NCBI GenBank assembly: GCA_002437245.1
Contig: DJOQ01000003.1
Span: forward strand, 1 to 64,000
DNA: 64,000 nt
Origin: Ruminococcaceae bacterium UBA6434
GTDB lineage: Bacteria; Bacillota; Clostridia; Oscillospirales; Acutalibacteraceae
Direction: 5' to 3'
The first letter of the stretch is position 1, and each line of letters begins with the position of its first letter. Below the pieces are notes generated by a model that did not search any database, was not told the origin of the DNA, and worked only from the letters and a program-made list of their open reading frames with translations. Made by a program: the position numbers and the translations under genes. This document shows, piece by piece, positions 33,264-42,342 of the stretch.

Positions 33264-34775
33264 TTAACCCAATATTGAAAAATTGCTGTATCGTTCGTTT
33301 TCAAACACGGTAAGAGCGCCTACCAAAGCCGAAACGAACAAAACAAGAGTAAAAATAATATAAGATATAAATTTAAGCGTCTTTTGATTGTCGGGCACAG
33401 CTGAATAGAGATTTATAATTATGAGCGTTCCGAAAAGCACGGTGACAAACGCAATATCGGCAAGATACCGTATGTTGACCCCGCCGAGGCACATATCGAG
33501 AAAAACCACCGCAACCGGCATAATTACGCCGAGCAAAAACGTCGCTCTCTTCCAAAATTCAGTCTTTTTTGTAAGAACGCAAGGAACCCCGAAAATACCG
33601 ACTGACGCCGGAAGATTAAACATACCCATGGTCCGTGTAAAATAAATATACTTTTTGTAACTGCCGGCATACACATCCGCGCTGAGGTGAAAAAACGGAA
33701 ATTCGGTTTTAAAGTCGGGCAATTGCAGAAAGTAGTGATAAATCGCAGGCAAAAACAGAGCCGGGGTCACGGCATATTTTGAAACGTCGGCAACGGTCAG
33801 CTGATATGCCGAGCCGAAGTCAAATACCGACGAAAAGCGCGCATAATTATACCACATTTGAAATGCCGCTCCGATTAAAACAGGGAACGCAAAAGACAGT
33901 ACGGATAATATTTTCACTTTCGGTTTTAAATCCTTACGGCAAAGAACATTTAAATAAAGCGGCACCATAATAACGGACATAAGGGCCATATTTGGTCTTG
34001 ACATAACCGTAAGCACCAAAGAAATGCCTGCCAAAAAGAATTCGACGCATTTTGCCGCCGTTTTTTTCTTACCGTAAGCCGCAAGCGAAAACATCATAAA
34101 CAGTGATAAAAAGCAAACTCCGCTAATCACCGCCGTATAATACATATCGGCGCTCACTAAAAGCATAAACAAAAGGCTGCCCGTCTCTACCGCGGCAAAC
34201 CCGAAAAACACGAGAACCTTATTGGGATTTTTACAGAATATTTTGACTGCCTTTAAATATGTGATAGCGACGGCAGTTACAGCCGCCGTAAACAATATAA
34301 AGCACACTGTAGCTGCCGACGGCACCTTTCCTGTTATAAAATAATACGGATAATAAACCGTTATAATGGGCGCTATTCCGAAATAAGAATAGTATTTGCC
34401 GCCGTACAGCGCTCTGTCCCACAAAAAGCTTATGCCCGTTCTGCTCGCTCGGTCATAGGGGTTTGAAAGTGCCAAAAGCTCCTGCGACGGTTCAATATCA
34501 ATATAAAGCTGATGCTTTAAAAAGGCGTCAAATTGCTGTTCGTAAGCGTTTTTGTTGTAGAGCCTGTCAAACGGATATGCCGCCGCGGGTTTAAAAATGC
34601 CGGCAAATATGAAAATTCCGAACAGAATACATAACAGCCAAAAAAGAGCAAAGGCGATGTTTGTACTCCTTTTGTTTCGGTCGAGTAAGCACGTGTGAAG
34701 ACGCGCCTTGCCGCTGAACACATAAAACAACGCAAGGCTCAGCACCTCTACCGTGATAAATCCCGAAAAGCTCAT
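33264..34775 (-). CDS. Polytopic membrane protein, GT-C glycosyltransferase-like
   Basis: A 503-residue protein with about 11-13 membrane helices. After TM2 a large extracellular loop carries FDRLYNKNAYEQQFDAFLK and RTGISFLWDRALYGGKYYSY, the layout of GT-C enzymes, where the first outer loop has acidic catalytic residues and lipid-phosphate-sugar donors are used. I do not recognise an exact family, so sugar and acceptor are unknown. A TACAAT box lies at 34833-34838 with a weak -35. It is the first gene of a unit that continues into the serine dehydratase. Confidence 0.65.
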   Translation of the reverse strand: MSFSGFITVEVLSLALFYVFSGKARLHTCLLDRNKRSTNIAFALFWLLCILFGIFIFAGIFKPAAAYPFDRLYNKNAYEQQFDAFLKHQLYIDIEPSQELLALSNPYDRASRTGISFLWDRALYGGKYYSYFGIAPIITVYYPYYFITGKVPSAATVCFILFTAAVTAVAITYLKAVKIFCKNPNKVLVFFGFAAVETGSLLFMLLVSADMYYTAVISGVCFLSLFMMFSLAAYGKKKTAAKCVEFFLAGISLVLTVMSRPNMALMSVIMVPLYLNVLCRKDLKPKVKILSVLSFAFPVLIGAAFQMWYNYARFSSVFDFGSAYQLTVADVSKYAVTPALFLPAIYHYFLQLPDFKTEFPFFHLSADVYAGSYKKYIYFTRTMGMFNLPASVGIFGVPCVLTKKTEFWKRATFLLGVIMPVAVVFLDMCLGGVNIRYLADIAFVTVLFGTLIIINLYSAVPDNQKTLKFISYIIFTLVLFVSALVGALTVFENERYSNFSILG

Positions 34776-34894
34776 TTAACTATGCACTCCCGTTTTGGCT
34801 CATACTTTCTTAAAAACACTTTTAATATTGCTATTGTAACATATCAAAACGAAAAATAAAACAGTAAAAAAGCTTTAAGCACGGCAATATTTAA

Positions 34895-34923
34895 TTGCAC
34901 AAGATAAGCTATTATGATACAAT
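34895..34923 (+). promoter_or_regulatory. Promoter of the pncB-ppa-capA unit
   Basis: TTGCAC (34895-34900), 17 bases, TACAAT (34918-34923), about 30 bases before the start codon. Confidence 0.65.
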
Positions 34924-34952
34924 ATTTATAACTTATATGAGAGGTGATTATT

Positions 34953-36407
34953 TTGGCAGATTATATAAAGGCTTCCGATCTTGCTCTGCTGACCGAGGGC
35001 TACGAGCTTACCATGGCAGACGGTTTTATGGGCGCAGGTATGAAAGATACCATAGCCTATTTTGACCTGTTCTTCAGACGTGTTCCCGATAACGGCGGTT
35101 TTGCCATCGCGGCAGGGCTTTCAAAGGTTATAGATTATCTTGAACATCTGCATTTTTGCGAGAACGATATAAAATACCTCAAATCAAAGGGTATTTCCGA
35201 CGAGCTTGCAAATTATCTTAAAGATTTCAAATTCACCTGTGACGTATGGGCAATACCCGAGGGCACGCCGATTTTTCCGAATGAACCCATTATAAAGGTA
35301 CGCGGCCCGATAATTGAGGCTCAGCTTATAGAAACAATGCTTTTACTCTCGATAAATCAGCAAAGCCTTATTGCCACAAAGGCAAACCGCCTTGTAAGGG
35401 CGGCACACGGAACGGCTGTTGCGGAATTCGGAACAAGACGCGCTCAGGGCGTGGACGAAGCTGTTTACGGCGCGAGAGCCGCATATATAGGCGGCTGTGT
35501 TGCAACATCAGGAGTTATACCCGAAAGAGAATTCGGCATACCCTCTGTCAATACAATGATACACTCGTGGGTACAGCTTTTTGACAGCGAATACGACGCT
35601 TTCTGCGAATATGCAAGACGTCATCCCGACGACTGCACTCTGGTAGTTGACACTTACGACACTATCCGCTCCGGCGTACCCAATGCCATAAAGGCTTTTA
35701 ACGATGTTCTTTTGCCTCTCGGGAAACGTCCAAAGAGCGTAAGAATAGATTCGGGCGACATCACATATCTTTCAAAGAGAGTCAGAAAGATGCTTGATGT
35801 TACGGGATACCCCGACTGCGACATTATGGCGTCAAACTCGCTTGACGAGCACCTTATAAGCGATATGGTCTCGCAGGGCGCAAAGGTTGACTGCTTTATA
35901 GTCGGCGAAAGACTTATAACCTCCGCCTCATCTCCCCTTTTCGGCGGCGTTTACAAGCTGTCCGCAATAGAAAAGGACGGCAAAACGATACCGAAAATAA
36001 ATCTTTCGGAAAATGTCAGAAAGATAACCATACCGTCGTCAAAGCAGGTATACAGGCTTATTGACAAAGACTCCGGCAAGGCGATAGCGGACGTACTCAC
36101 TCTCGACGGCGAGACGATAGACGAAAACAAGCCGTATGTACTCTTTGACCCGGATTTCACCTGGAAGAGAAAAGAAATAGAAAACTTTGTAACGAGAAAG
36201 CTTCTCGTTCCGATATTTGAGGGCGGCAAAAAGGTCTACAACGAACCGTCGCTCGAAGAAATACGCGAATACTGCCTAAGACAGACCGACACGCTTTGGG
36301 ACGAGGTTAAGCGCTTTGAAAATCCGCATAAATACTATGTTGATCTCTCCAAAAATCTTTGGGCGGAGAGAAACGGCCTTATAGAAAAATTCAAAGGTAT
36401 TAAATAA
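34953..36407 (+). CDS. pncB: Nicotinate phosphoribosyltransferase
   Basis: A 484-residue cytosolic enzyme that joins nicotinate and PRPP to nicotinate mononucleotide in the Preiss-Handler NAD salvage route, using ATP and releasing pyrophosphate. Motifs include AVAEFGTRRAQGVDEAVYG and ARAAYIGGCVATSG, and SVRIDSGDITYLSK near the phosphoribosyl site. The start is a TTG at 34953 with AGAGGTGA upstream; a GTG nine bases earlier lies within that site. The following gene is an inorganic pyrophosphatase, which would pull this reaction forward. Confidence 0.93.
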   Translation: MADYIKASDLALLTEGYELTMADGFMGAGMKDTIAYFDLFFRRVPDNGGFAIAAGLSKVIDYLEHLHFCENDIKYLKSKGISDELANYLKDFKFTCDVWAIPEGTPIFPNEPIIKVRGPIIEAQLIETMLLLSINQQSLIATKANRLVRAAHGTAVAEFGTRRAQGVDEAVYGARAAYIGGCVATSGVIPEREFGIPSVNTMIHSWVQLFDSEYDAFCEYARRHPDDCTLVVDTYDTIRSGVPNAIKAFNDVLLPLGKRPKSVRIDSGDITYLSKRVRKMLDVTGYPDCDIMASNSLDEHLISDMVSQGAKVDCFIVGERLITSASSPLFGGVYKLSAIEKDGKTIPKINLSENVRKITIPSSKQVYRLIDKDSGKAIADVLTLDGETIDENKPYVLFDPDFTWKRKEIENFVTRKLLVPIFEGGKKVYNEPSLEEIREYCLRQTDTLWDEVKRFENPHKYYVDLSKNLWAERNGLIEKFKGIK

Positions 36408-36427
36408 TTTTTACGGAGGGTTTTACT

Positions 36428-36958
36428 ATGAACATATGGCATGACATAAGTCCCGACAGAATAACAAAAACCGCATTTGACGCGGTTATAGAAATCAGCA
36501 AGGGCAGCAAAATGAAATATGAGCTCGATAAGGAAACGGGGCTTTTGCGGCTTGACAGGGTTTTGTACACTTCTACCCACTACCCGGCAAACTACGGATT
36601 TATTCCGAGGACATATGCTAAAGACAACGACCCTCTTGACGTACTCGTTCTCTGCTCGGAGCAGATAGAGCCCATGGCGCTCGTCAAATGCTACCCGATA
36701 GGCGTTATAACAATGCTTGACAACGGTTTCCCGGACGATAAGATTATATCCATTCCGTTTGACGACCCGATGTACAACTCATATACCGACATAACGCAGC
36801 TACCGGCGCACATTTCCGATGAAATGAAGCACTTTTTCGCCGTATATAAAACGCTCGAAAACAAAAAGACCGTTATCGACGAGACAAAAGGCGCTTTTGT
36901 GGCAGCCGACATTATAGAGGATTCTATAAAGCGCTATACACAGGTATTTGAAAAGTAA
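36428..36958 (+). CDS. ppa: Inorganic pyrophosphatase, family I
   Basis: A 176-residue soluble enzyme that hydrolyses PPi to phosphate. The active-site blocks are visible: KMKYELDKETG, YPANYGFIPRTY and DNDPLDVLVL, with the metal-binding aspartates. ACGGAGGG lies nine bases before the ATG. It is 20 bases from pncB, which makes PPi, so the pair forms a simple functional unit. Confidence 0.95.
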   Translation: MNIWHDISPDRITKTAFDAVIEISKGSKMKYELDKETGLLRLDRVLYTSTHYPANYGFIPRTYAKDNDPLDVLVLCSEQIEPMALVKCYPIGVITMLDNGFPDDKIISIPFDDPMYNSYTDITQLPAHISDEMKHFFAVYKTLENKKTVIDETKGAFVAADIIEDSIKRYTQVFEK

Positions 36959-36979
36959 TTTTTGGTGTGGGGTAAAGAA

Positions 36980-38212
36980 GTGAAAAACAAGGCTGTTAAA
37001 ATTTTTATGCTAATCATTGTTGCGGTTGTAGCCGTATTCGGCACCGTGACAATAGTTAATTCATCAAAAAACGGTTGGGAGCCTGCGGTCAAAGAGACTA
37101 AGGAGCCGAAAACCAAAAAAACGGTATCTGTTGCCGCGGTTCCCGATGAGACCGTGACTGCGGAGAAAAAAGAACCTGTTAAAATCAGTATGCTCTCGGT
37201 CGGCGACAATCTCATACACGACGGAATTTACGAGCAAGCCAAAAAGCGCTCGAAAAACGGCGGATATGATTTTTCATATGCATATAAAAACGTCGCATCT
37301 ACCGTAGCCGCCGCAGATATAGCCACCATAAACCAAGAAACTATAATAGCAAAAAGCTTTGAGCCGTCCGGCTATCCGCTTTTCAACTCGCCTCGAGAGG
37401 TCGGCGAAGAAGTCAAAAAAATAGGCTTTGACGTAGTAAACCTCGCAAATAACCATATGCTTGACAAGGGCGCAAAGGGTCTTTCGGAGGCTATTGATTT
37501 CTGGAACAACATCGGCGGCGTCACAATGACCGGCGCTTACAAGGACGAAAACGATATGAACCGTCTTGAATACATAGAAAAAGACGGTATTAAAATCGGT
37601 CTTGTGGGCATAACCCGCTACACAAACGGTCTGTCTCTGCCTAAAGACAGCGCACTTAAGATAATATACACCTCCGACGAAGACACAATCAAATCAAAAA
37701 TTCAAAAGGCAAAAGCCGAATGTGATATTGTTTTGGTAAACGTTCATTGGGGCGAAGAATACACGACGACCCCCAACAACGACCAGCGCGAGCTTGCAAA
37801 CAAAATGGCGTCGTGGGGAGCGGACGTAATTATAGGTCATCACCCGCACGTAATACAGCCTGTTGAATGGATAGACAACGGTAACGGCACAAAAACGCTT
37901 GTGGCATATTCGCTCGGCAACTTTATTTCGCAGCAAAACACAGCGTCGAGAGTTATAGGCGGTATGCTCCACTACGACTTGACAAAGGATTACGACACCG
38001 GAAAAACAACGGTTGACAATGTGATTTTTGAGCCGATTGTGACACACTATGTAAGGGGAAGCCACGATGTGCAAATCTATCCCCTTTCGCAATACACCGA
38101 CGCACTCGCAAAGGCGCAGGCTTCAAGGCTCAAGCAAAACGACTTCAGCATTAAATACATCAACGACTTCGTGGGCAAGGTTATTGACAAGCAGTTTTTA
38201 AAGCAGTCATAA
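36980..38212 (+). CDS. CapA-family metallophosphatase, membrane-anchored
   Basis: A 410-residue protein with one N-terminal membrane helix (residues about 5-25), a short Lys/Thr-rich linker, and a PGA_cap domain. Metal-site motifs: LSVGDNLIHDG, INQETII, NLANNHMLDKG, NVHWGEEY and GHHPHVIQPVEW, with AYSLGNFI at the end. Family members take part in poly-gamma-glutamate capsule synthesis or act as phosphoesterases. No other capsule gene is nearby, so the role is open. The GTG at 36980 is preferred over a TTG at 36962. A terminator follows. Confidence 0.87.
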   Translation: MKNKAVKIFMLIIVAVVAVFGTVTIVNSSKNGWEPAVKETKEPKTKKTVSVAAVPDETVTAEKKEPVKISMLSVGDNLIHDGIYEQAKKRSKNGGYDFSYAYKNVASTVAAADIATINQETIIAKSFEPSGYPLFNSPREVGEEVKKIGFDVVNLANNHMLDKGAKGLSEAIDFWNNIGGVTMTGAYKDENDMNRLEYIEKDGIKIGLVGITRYTNGLSLPKDSALKIIYTSDEDTIKSKIQKAKAECDIVLVNVHWGEEYTTTPNNDQRELANKMASWGADVIIGHHPHVIQPVEWIDNGNGTKTLVAYSLGNFISQQNTASRVIGGMLHYDLTKDYDTGKTTVDNVIFEPIVTHYVRGSHDVQIYPLSQYTDALAKAQASRLKQNDFSIKYINDFVGKVIDKQFLKQS

Positions 38213-38225
38213 TTTATTCGGAAAA

Positions 38226-38259
38226 CAAAAAAGGAACTGTAAAAACAGTTCCTTTTTTT
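38226..38259 (+). terminator. Terminator of pncB-ppa-capA
   Basis: Arms AAGGAACTGT and ACAGTTCCTT with long A and T runs on both sides, so it also works for the converging deoC gene. Confidence 0.9.
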
Positions 38260-38274
38260 ATCGGAATTTCACAG

Positions 38275-38937
38275 TTAGTTTTTATCTAAAGCGTTTTTTG
38301 CAAGACTTACAAGAGCACTCGCACCGAGTCTGTCCGCACCCTCCGAAATGAACTCTGCGGCGTCCTCCAATGTGTGAATACCTCCTGCCGCCTTTATTTT
38401 TACGGGCGGAGACACGTATTTCTTAAAGAGCTTTATATCATTATGAGTTGCGCCCGCATTGGAAAAGCCCGTTGAGGTTTTGATATAATCCGCCTTACTG
38501 CGACTTACAATATCGCACATAATTTTCTTTTCGTCCTCGGTTAAAAGGCAAGTTTCGATTATTACCTTAAGGCATTTGTCGCCGCAAACCTCTTTCAGCG
38601 TTTTTATCTCATTTTCCACATAATCGGTATTTCCGCTTTTAAGTGCGCCGATGTTTATTACCATATCTATTTCGTCCGCACCGTCAAGCAGCGCCTGTTT
38701 TGTTTCAAACGCCTTGACCTCGGTCGTGTTATAACCGTTCGGGAAGCCTATAACGGTGCAGATACGCGTTTTACCGGCTGCATATTCAGAAGCAAATTTT
38801 ACGTAACACGGCGGAATACAAACGCTTGCGGTTTTATATTTCACAGCCTCGTCAATCAGACGTTTTATATCCTCCGGAACGGCGGTCTGTTTTAAATTTG
38901 TGTGGTCGCAATGCGATAATATTTCGTTTATATCCAT
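38275..38937 (-). CDS. deoC: Deoxyribose-phosphate aldolase
   Basis: A 220-residue TIM-barrel aldolase that splits 2-deoxyribose-5-phosphate into glyceraldehyde-3-phosphate and acetaldehyde in deoxynucleoside breakdown. Schiff-base lysines lie in DYIKTSTGFSNAGAT and VKIKAAGGI; EIDMVINIGALKSG holds the supporting Asp. The start at 38937 has GGGAGG upstream; the longer frame from 38997 overlaps the promoter. It stands alone with a promoter at 38969-38997. Confidence 0.95.
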   Translation of the reverse strand: MDINEILSHCDHTNLKQTAVPEDIKRLIDEAVKYKTASVCIPPCYVKFASEYAAGKTRICTVIGFPNGYNTTEVKAFETKQALLDGADEIDMVINIGALKSGNTDYVENEIKTLKEVCGDKCLKVIIETCLLTEDEKKIMCDIVSRSKADYIKTSTGFSNAGATHNDIKLFKKYVSPPVKIKAAGGIHTLEDAAEFISEGADRLGASALVSLAKNALDKN

Positions 38938-38968
38938 TTTTATCCTCCCTCGGTCAGATACTGTAATT

Positions 38969-38997
38969 ATTTTAGCATAAACTTTTAATACTATCAA
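38969..38997 (-). promoter_or_regulatory. Promoter of deoC
   Basis: TTGATA (38992-38997), 17 bases, TAAAAT (38969-38974) on the minus strand. Confidence 0.7.
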
Positions 38998-39002
38998 TTA
39001 CA

Positions 39003-39042
39003 AAAACCGCCGCAAAGAGCAAGCACTCTCCGCGGCGGTTTA
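39003..39042 (-). terminator. Terminator of htpG
   Basis: AAACCGCCGC and GCGGCGGTTT arms with a T run on the minus strand, just after the htpG stop. Confidence 0.85.
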
Positions 39043-39063
39043 AAAAGCCGATTCGATATTCCG

Positions 39064-40947
39064 TTATTTTGTCATAAGATTGCAGACAAGATTTGAAAGC
39101 TCCACCGGATCGTCAACAGACATACCGCCTATAAGGCGCGCCTGTGCATAGAGAATCTTTGCGTAATCGCGAAGGCCGTCTTTATCGTCCTTATAAAGGG
39201 ACTTGAGCTTTTCGGCTATCGGATGGTTTGAATTTATTTCAAGCACTACCGTAGCTTTGGCGTCCTTGCCGTTCGGCATGGAATTCAGGACTTTCTGCAT
39301 TTCAAGTGAAATGGCGCCCTCGCTCGAAAGACAGACGGGGTGATCTTTAAGCTTATCGGTAAATCTTACTTCATGGACGTTTTCGCCGAGAGCATCTTTC
39401 ATTTCTTTGAGCATATCGGCGTTATCCTCGTTTTCCTTTTTGAGGGCTTCCTTCTCCTCTTCGGTGCCGAGGTCAACCTCTTCGGTGCAGACATTGACAA
39501 AGGTCTTTTCGTCGTATTCGTTAAGCGCGCGAAGAGCAAATTCATCGACATAATCGGTGAGATAAAGTATTTCGTAGCCCTTATCCTTAACCGAATCCAC
39601 CTGAGGAAGCATATCTATTTTATCGGTTGTCTCGCCTGCCGCGTAATAGATATCCTTTTGACCGTCTTTCATACGGGATACATATTCCTTTAAGGTTACG
39701 GGCTTCTTTTCGCTCGACGAATAGAACAAAAGCAAATCCTTGAGGCTGTCTTTATGAATACCGTAATCGCTGTATACGCCGAATTTAATCTGCATACCGA
39801 ACACTTTAAAGAATTTTTCGTAAGTTTCACGGTCGGTTTCAAGCATCTTTTTAAGCTCGGAATCTATCTTCTTTTCTATGGTCTTTGCAATAAGCTTTAA
39901 CTGATGGTCATGCTGAAGAACCTCACGCGAGATGTTAAGCGAGAGATCCTCGCTGTCTACAAGCCCCTTGACAAAACTGAAATGGTCGGGCAAAAGGTCT
40001 TTGCACTTGTCCATTATCAAAACGCCTTTTGAGTAAAGCTGCAAGCCCTTTTCGTATTCCTTGGTGTAGTAATCAAACGGAGCGTGTGACGGAATGAAAA
40101 GAAGCGCGTCATATGTTGCCTGACCCTCGGTTTTATAATGTATAACCTTGAGGGGCTTTTCGTAATCCATAAACTTATCTTTATAAAAAGCTTCGTATTC
40201 CTCCGGCTTAATCTCTTTTTTATTCTTTTTCCAAAGAGGAATCATACTGTTTAAAGTCTCGTCCTCTTTTACCGTTTCGTATTCGTCCTCCGAGCCATCT
40301 TTGAGACGTCTCTTTTCGACTGTCATTTTTATCGGGTAACGGACATAGTCGGAGTACTTTTTAACTATTGTCTTGATGGTGTATTCCTCAAGGAACTGAG
40401 AATACTTTTCTTCATCCGTATCGTCTTTGATATGGAGAGTTATCGTAGTACCGACATCGGGTTTGTCGCACTCCTCTACGGTATAGCCCTCTATGCCCTT
40501 AGACTGCCAGCGGTAAGCCTCGTTTTCACCGTACGCGCGACTTTCAACGGTCACACAGTCGCTTACCATAAAAGCGGAATAAAAGCCTACGCCGAACTGA
40601 CCGATAACGTCTATATCCTTTGCGTCGGCGTTTTCCTGCTTAAATGCGAGAGAGCCGCTCTTTGCTATAGTACCGAGGTTACTCTCAAGCTCGTCCTTGG
40701 TCATACCGATACCGTTATCGGAAATTGTGAGAGTCCTCTTTTCCTTATCGGGAGTAATTCTGATTTCAAAATCCCCGTGTGACATTCCCACGTTTTGGTC
40801 GGTCAGCGAACGGAAATACAGCTTATCAACAGCATCGCTTGCATTTGATATAAGTTCGCGCAAAAATATTTCTTTATGCGTGTATATTGAGTTTATCATT
40901 AAATCAAGCAGCTTTTTTGATTCAGCTTTAAACTGTTTTGTACGCAT
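39064..40947 (-). CDS. htpG: Hsp90-family chaperone HtpG
   Basis: A 627-residue ATP-dependent chaperone. The GHKL ATPase N-domain is clear: [41 protein letters not shown]. Middle and C-terminal dimerisation domains follow with [14 protein letters not shown]. The start at 40947 has AGGTGA upstream; the frame from 40992 overlaps the promoter. The promoter is a vegetative one at 40997-41024 with no CIRCE element, so heat control, if any, is not visible here. Confidence 0.96.
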   Translation of the reverse strand: MRTKQFKAESKKLLDLMINSIYTHKEIFLRELISNASDAVDKLYFRSLTDQNVGMSHGDFEIRITPDKEKRTLTISDNGIGMTKDELESNLGTIAKSGSLAFKQENADAKDIDVIGQFGVGFYSAFMVSDCVTVESRAYGENEAYRWQSKGIEGYTVEECDKPDVGTTITLHIKDDTDEEKYSQFLEEYTIKTIVKKYSDYVRYPIKMTVEKRRLKDGSEDEYETVKEDETLNSMIPLWKKNKKEIKPEEYEAFYKDKFMDYEKPLKVIHYKTEGQATYDALLFIPSHAPFDYYTKEYEKGLQLYSKGVLIMDKCKDLLPDHFSFVKGLVDSEDLSLNISREVLQHDHQLKLIAKTIEKKIDSELKKMLETDRETYEKFFKVFGMQIKFGVYSDYGIHKDSLKDLLLFYSSSEKKPVTLKEYVSRMKDGQKDIYYAAGETTDKIDMLPQVDSVKDKGYEILYLTDYVDEFALRALNEYDEKTFVNVCTEEVDLGTEEEKEALKKENEDNADMLKEMKDALGENVHEVRFTDKLKDHPVCLSSEGAISLEMQKVLNSMPNGKDAKATVVLEINSNHPIAEKLKSLYKDDKDGLRDYAKILYAQARLIGGMSVDDPVELSNLVCNLMTK

Positions 40948-40996
40948 ACAAATCACCTGATTCCATAAAAATAGCCCTTTTTCAAAGAGCATAAAT

Positions 40997-41024
40997 ATTA
41001 TAGCACCGTAAATTTAAAAGTCAA
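40997..41024 (-). promoter_or_regulatory. Promoter of htpG
   Basis: TTGACT (41019-41024), 16 bases, TATAAT (40997-41002) on the minus strand. A second TTGACT lies ten bases further upstream. Confidence 0.7.
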
Positions 41025-41115
41025 GGAAAGTCAAAAAGTGTTAATAAACAGTTTACATATTAACAGACAAAATTCTATTATTTTTGCTTTTTGAAAAAAT
41101 TTTTTCAAAAAATGC

Positions 41116-41146
41116 TTGACTTAGAGTAAACTCCAAGTGTTAAATT
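41116..41146 (+). promoter_or_regulatory. MerR-type promoter with dyad operator
   Basis: TTGACT (41116-41121) and TAAATT (41141-41146) are 19 bases apart, the overlong spacing that MerR-family activators correct by twisting DNA. The spacer lies within a dyad CTTAGAGT-AA-ACTCCAAG (41120-41137). Close relatives of this CTTnGAGTnnACTC pattern are known for AdhR/NmlR-type regulators. The likely regulator is the MerR protein encoded at 43894-44286 in the same operon. Confidence 0.75.
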
Positions 41147-41221
41147 ATATTTAAAGATAAGCACACTTAACATCAGAACCCACAACGGGCTCTGACAAAA
41201 CTTTAAAAGGAGCTGATTACA

Positions 41222-41761
41222 ATGGGTAAAAAGGTTCTCATTATTTCATCAAGTCCGAGAAAACACGGAAATTCGGATTTACTCTGTGATGAATTCGCAC
41301 GCGGAGCAACAGACGCCGGAAACGAGGTCCAAAAGGTCTTTCTCGCCGACAAAAATATAAATTACTGCCGTGGCTGCGGCGTATGCAATTCCACACACAA
41401 ATGCGTTCAAAAGGACGATATGGCTGAGCTTAATGACAAAATGGTCGAAGCCGACGTTATAGTTTTTGCTTCTCCCGTATACTTCTATACTGTTGACGCA
41501 CAGCTTAAAACATTTATCGACAGGTGTGTGCCGCGTTACACAGAGATGTCGGACAAAGATTTCTATTATATTCTGACTGCGGCGGACTCCGACAAAGCGG
41601 CGTTTGACAAGTCGATAGAATGTATAAGAGGATTTACGCTCGACTGCCTTGACGGTGCAAAGGAAAAGGGAATAGTAAAAGGTGCCGGTGCATTTGAAAA
41701 AGGCGAAATAAAAGACAAGCCCGAATATAAAGAATGCTATAATATAGGCAAAAACGTATGA
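41222..41761 (+). CDS. NADPH-dependent FMN reductase/iron-sulfur flavoprotein-like
   Basis: A 179-residue flavodoxin-fold protein. The phosphate-binding loop SSSPRKHGNSD begins at about residue 9. A cysteine group CRGCGVCNSTHKC (about 49-61), as in iron-sulfur flavoproteins, could bind a cluster or zinc. FASPVYFYTVDAQLK is the second flavin loop. It likely transfers electrons to quinones, disulfides or electrophiles. AAAGGAG precedes the start. First gene of the MerR-linked redox cluster. Confidence 0.85.
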   Translation: MGKKVLIISSSPRKHGNSDLLCDEFARGATDAGNEVQKVFLADKNINYCRGCGVCNSTHKCVQKDDMAELNDKMVEADVIVFASPVYFYTVDAQLKTFIDRCVPRYTEMSDKDFYYILTAADSDKAAFDKSIECIRGFTLDCLDGAKEKGIVKGAGAFEKGEIKDKPEYKECYNIGKNV

Positions 41762-41784
41762 AGCGATTTTAGGAGATTGATATT

Positions 41785-42342
41785 ATGGAAAACACTTTGG
41801 CAAGAAAAAGACAGATTATAACCGCCAAAACTTTCACGACGGTTATAGGAATAGTTTTATCGGTTGCAATGCCGCAGTTATTTCACGTAATAGGAACCGT
41901 GAGCGGCACCGGCAGCTTGCCCGGCTCGGCGTTTTTGCCGATGCATCTCGGCGTATTCTTCACCGCTCTTTTGGCAGGTCCTGCGGTGGGCGCCGTAACG
42001 GGAGCGGCAAGTCCCCTTTTGAGCTTTGCGCTCACCGGTATGCCGTCGGCGGCGCTTCTTCCGTTTATGATGATAGAGCTTACCGTATACGGTCTTGTAT
42101 GCGGACTTCTCAAAAATAAAAAAATGCCCGTCATTTTAAAGGTACTCATTGCTCAAATTCTCGGCAGAGCCGTTCGTGCGGCTGCGATTTTAATCGCGTT
42201 TTACGGGTTTAAAAGCACGGCGGTTGCTCCGTCAATAATACTTTCAAGTATTGTATCGGGTCTGCCCGGACTCATTTTGCAGTGGACGCTGCTTCCGCTT
42301 CTTGTTTACCGCGCCAAGGGGTTAAACAAATTCTATGAATAA
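41785..42342 (+). CDS. ECF transporter S component, substrate unknown
   Basis: A 185-residue membrane protein with about six helices. The FLPMHLGVFFTALLAGPAVG and GAASPLLSFALTGMPS segments match the ECF_trnsprt S-component family. No T or A gene is adjacent, so it would use shared coupling modules elsewhere. It lies 24 bases after the flavoprotein gene and overlaps the next gene by eight bases. It probably imports a vitamin or cofactor tied to the redox enzymes; this is inference. Confidence 0.8.
   Translation: MENTLARKRQIITAKTFTTVIGIVLSVAMPQLFHVIGTVSGTGSLPGSAFLPMHLGVFFTALLAGPAVGAVTGAASPLLSFALTGMPSAALLPFMMIELTVYGLVCGLLKNKKMPVILKVLIAQILGRAVRAAAILIAFYGFKSTAVAPSIILSSIVSGLPGLILQWTLLPLLVYRAKGLNKFYE

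Noticed and set aside
40997..41100. CIRCE or other heat-shock element upstream of htpG
   Set aside because: No TTAGCACTC-type inverted repeat is present; only vegetative promoter boxes are seen.
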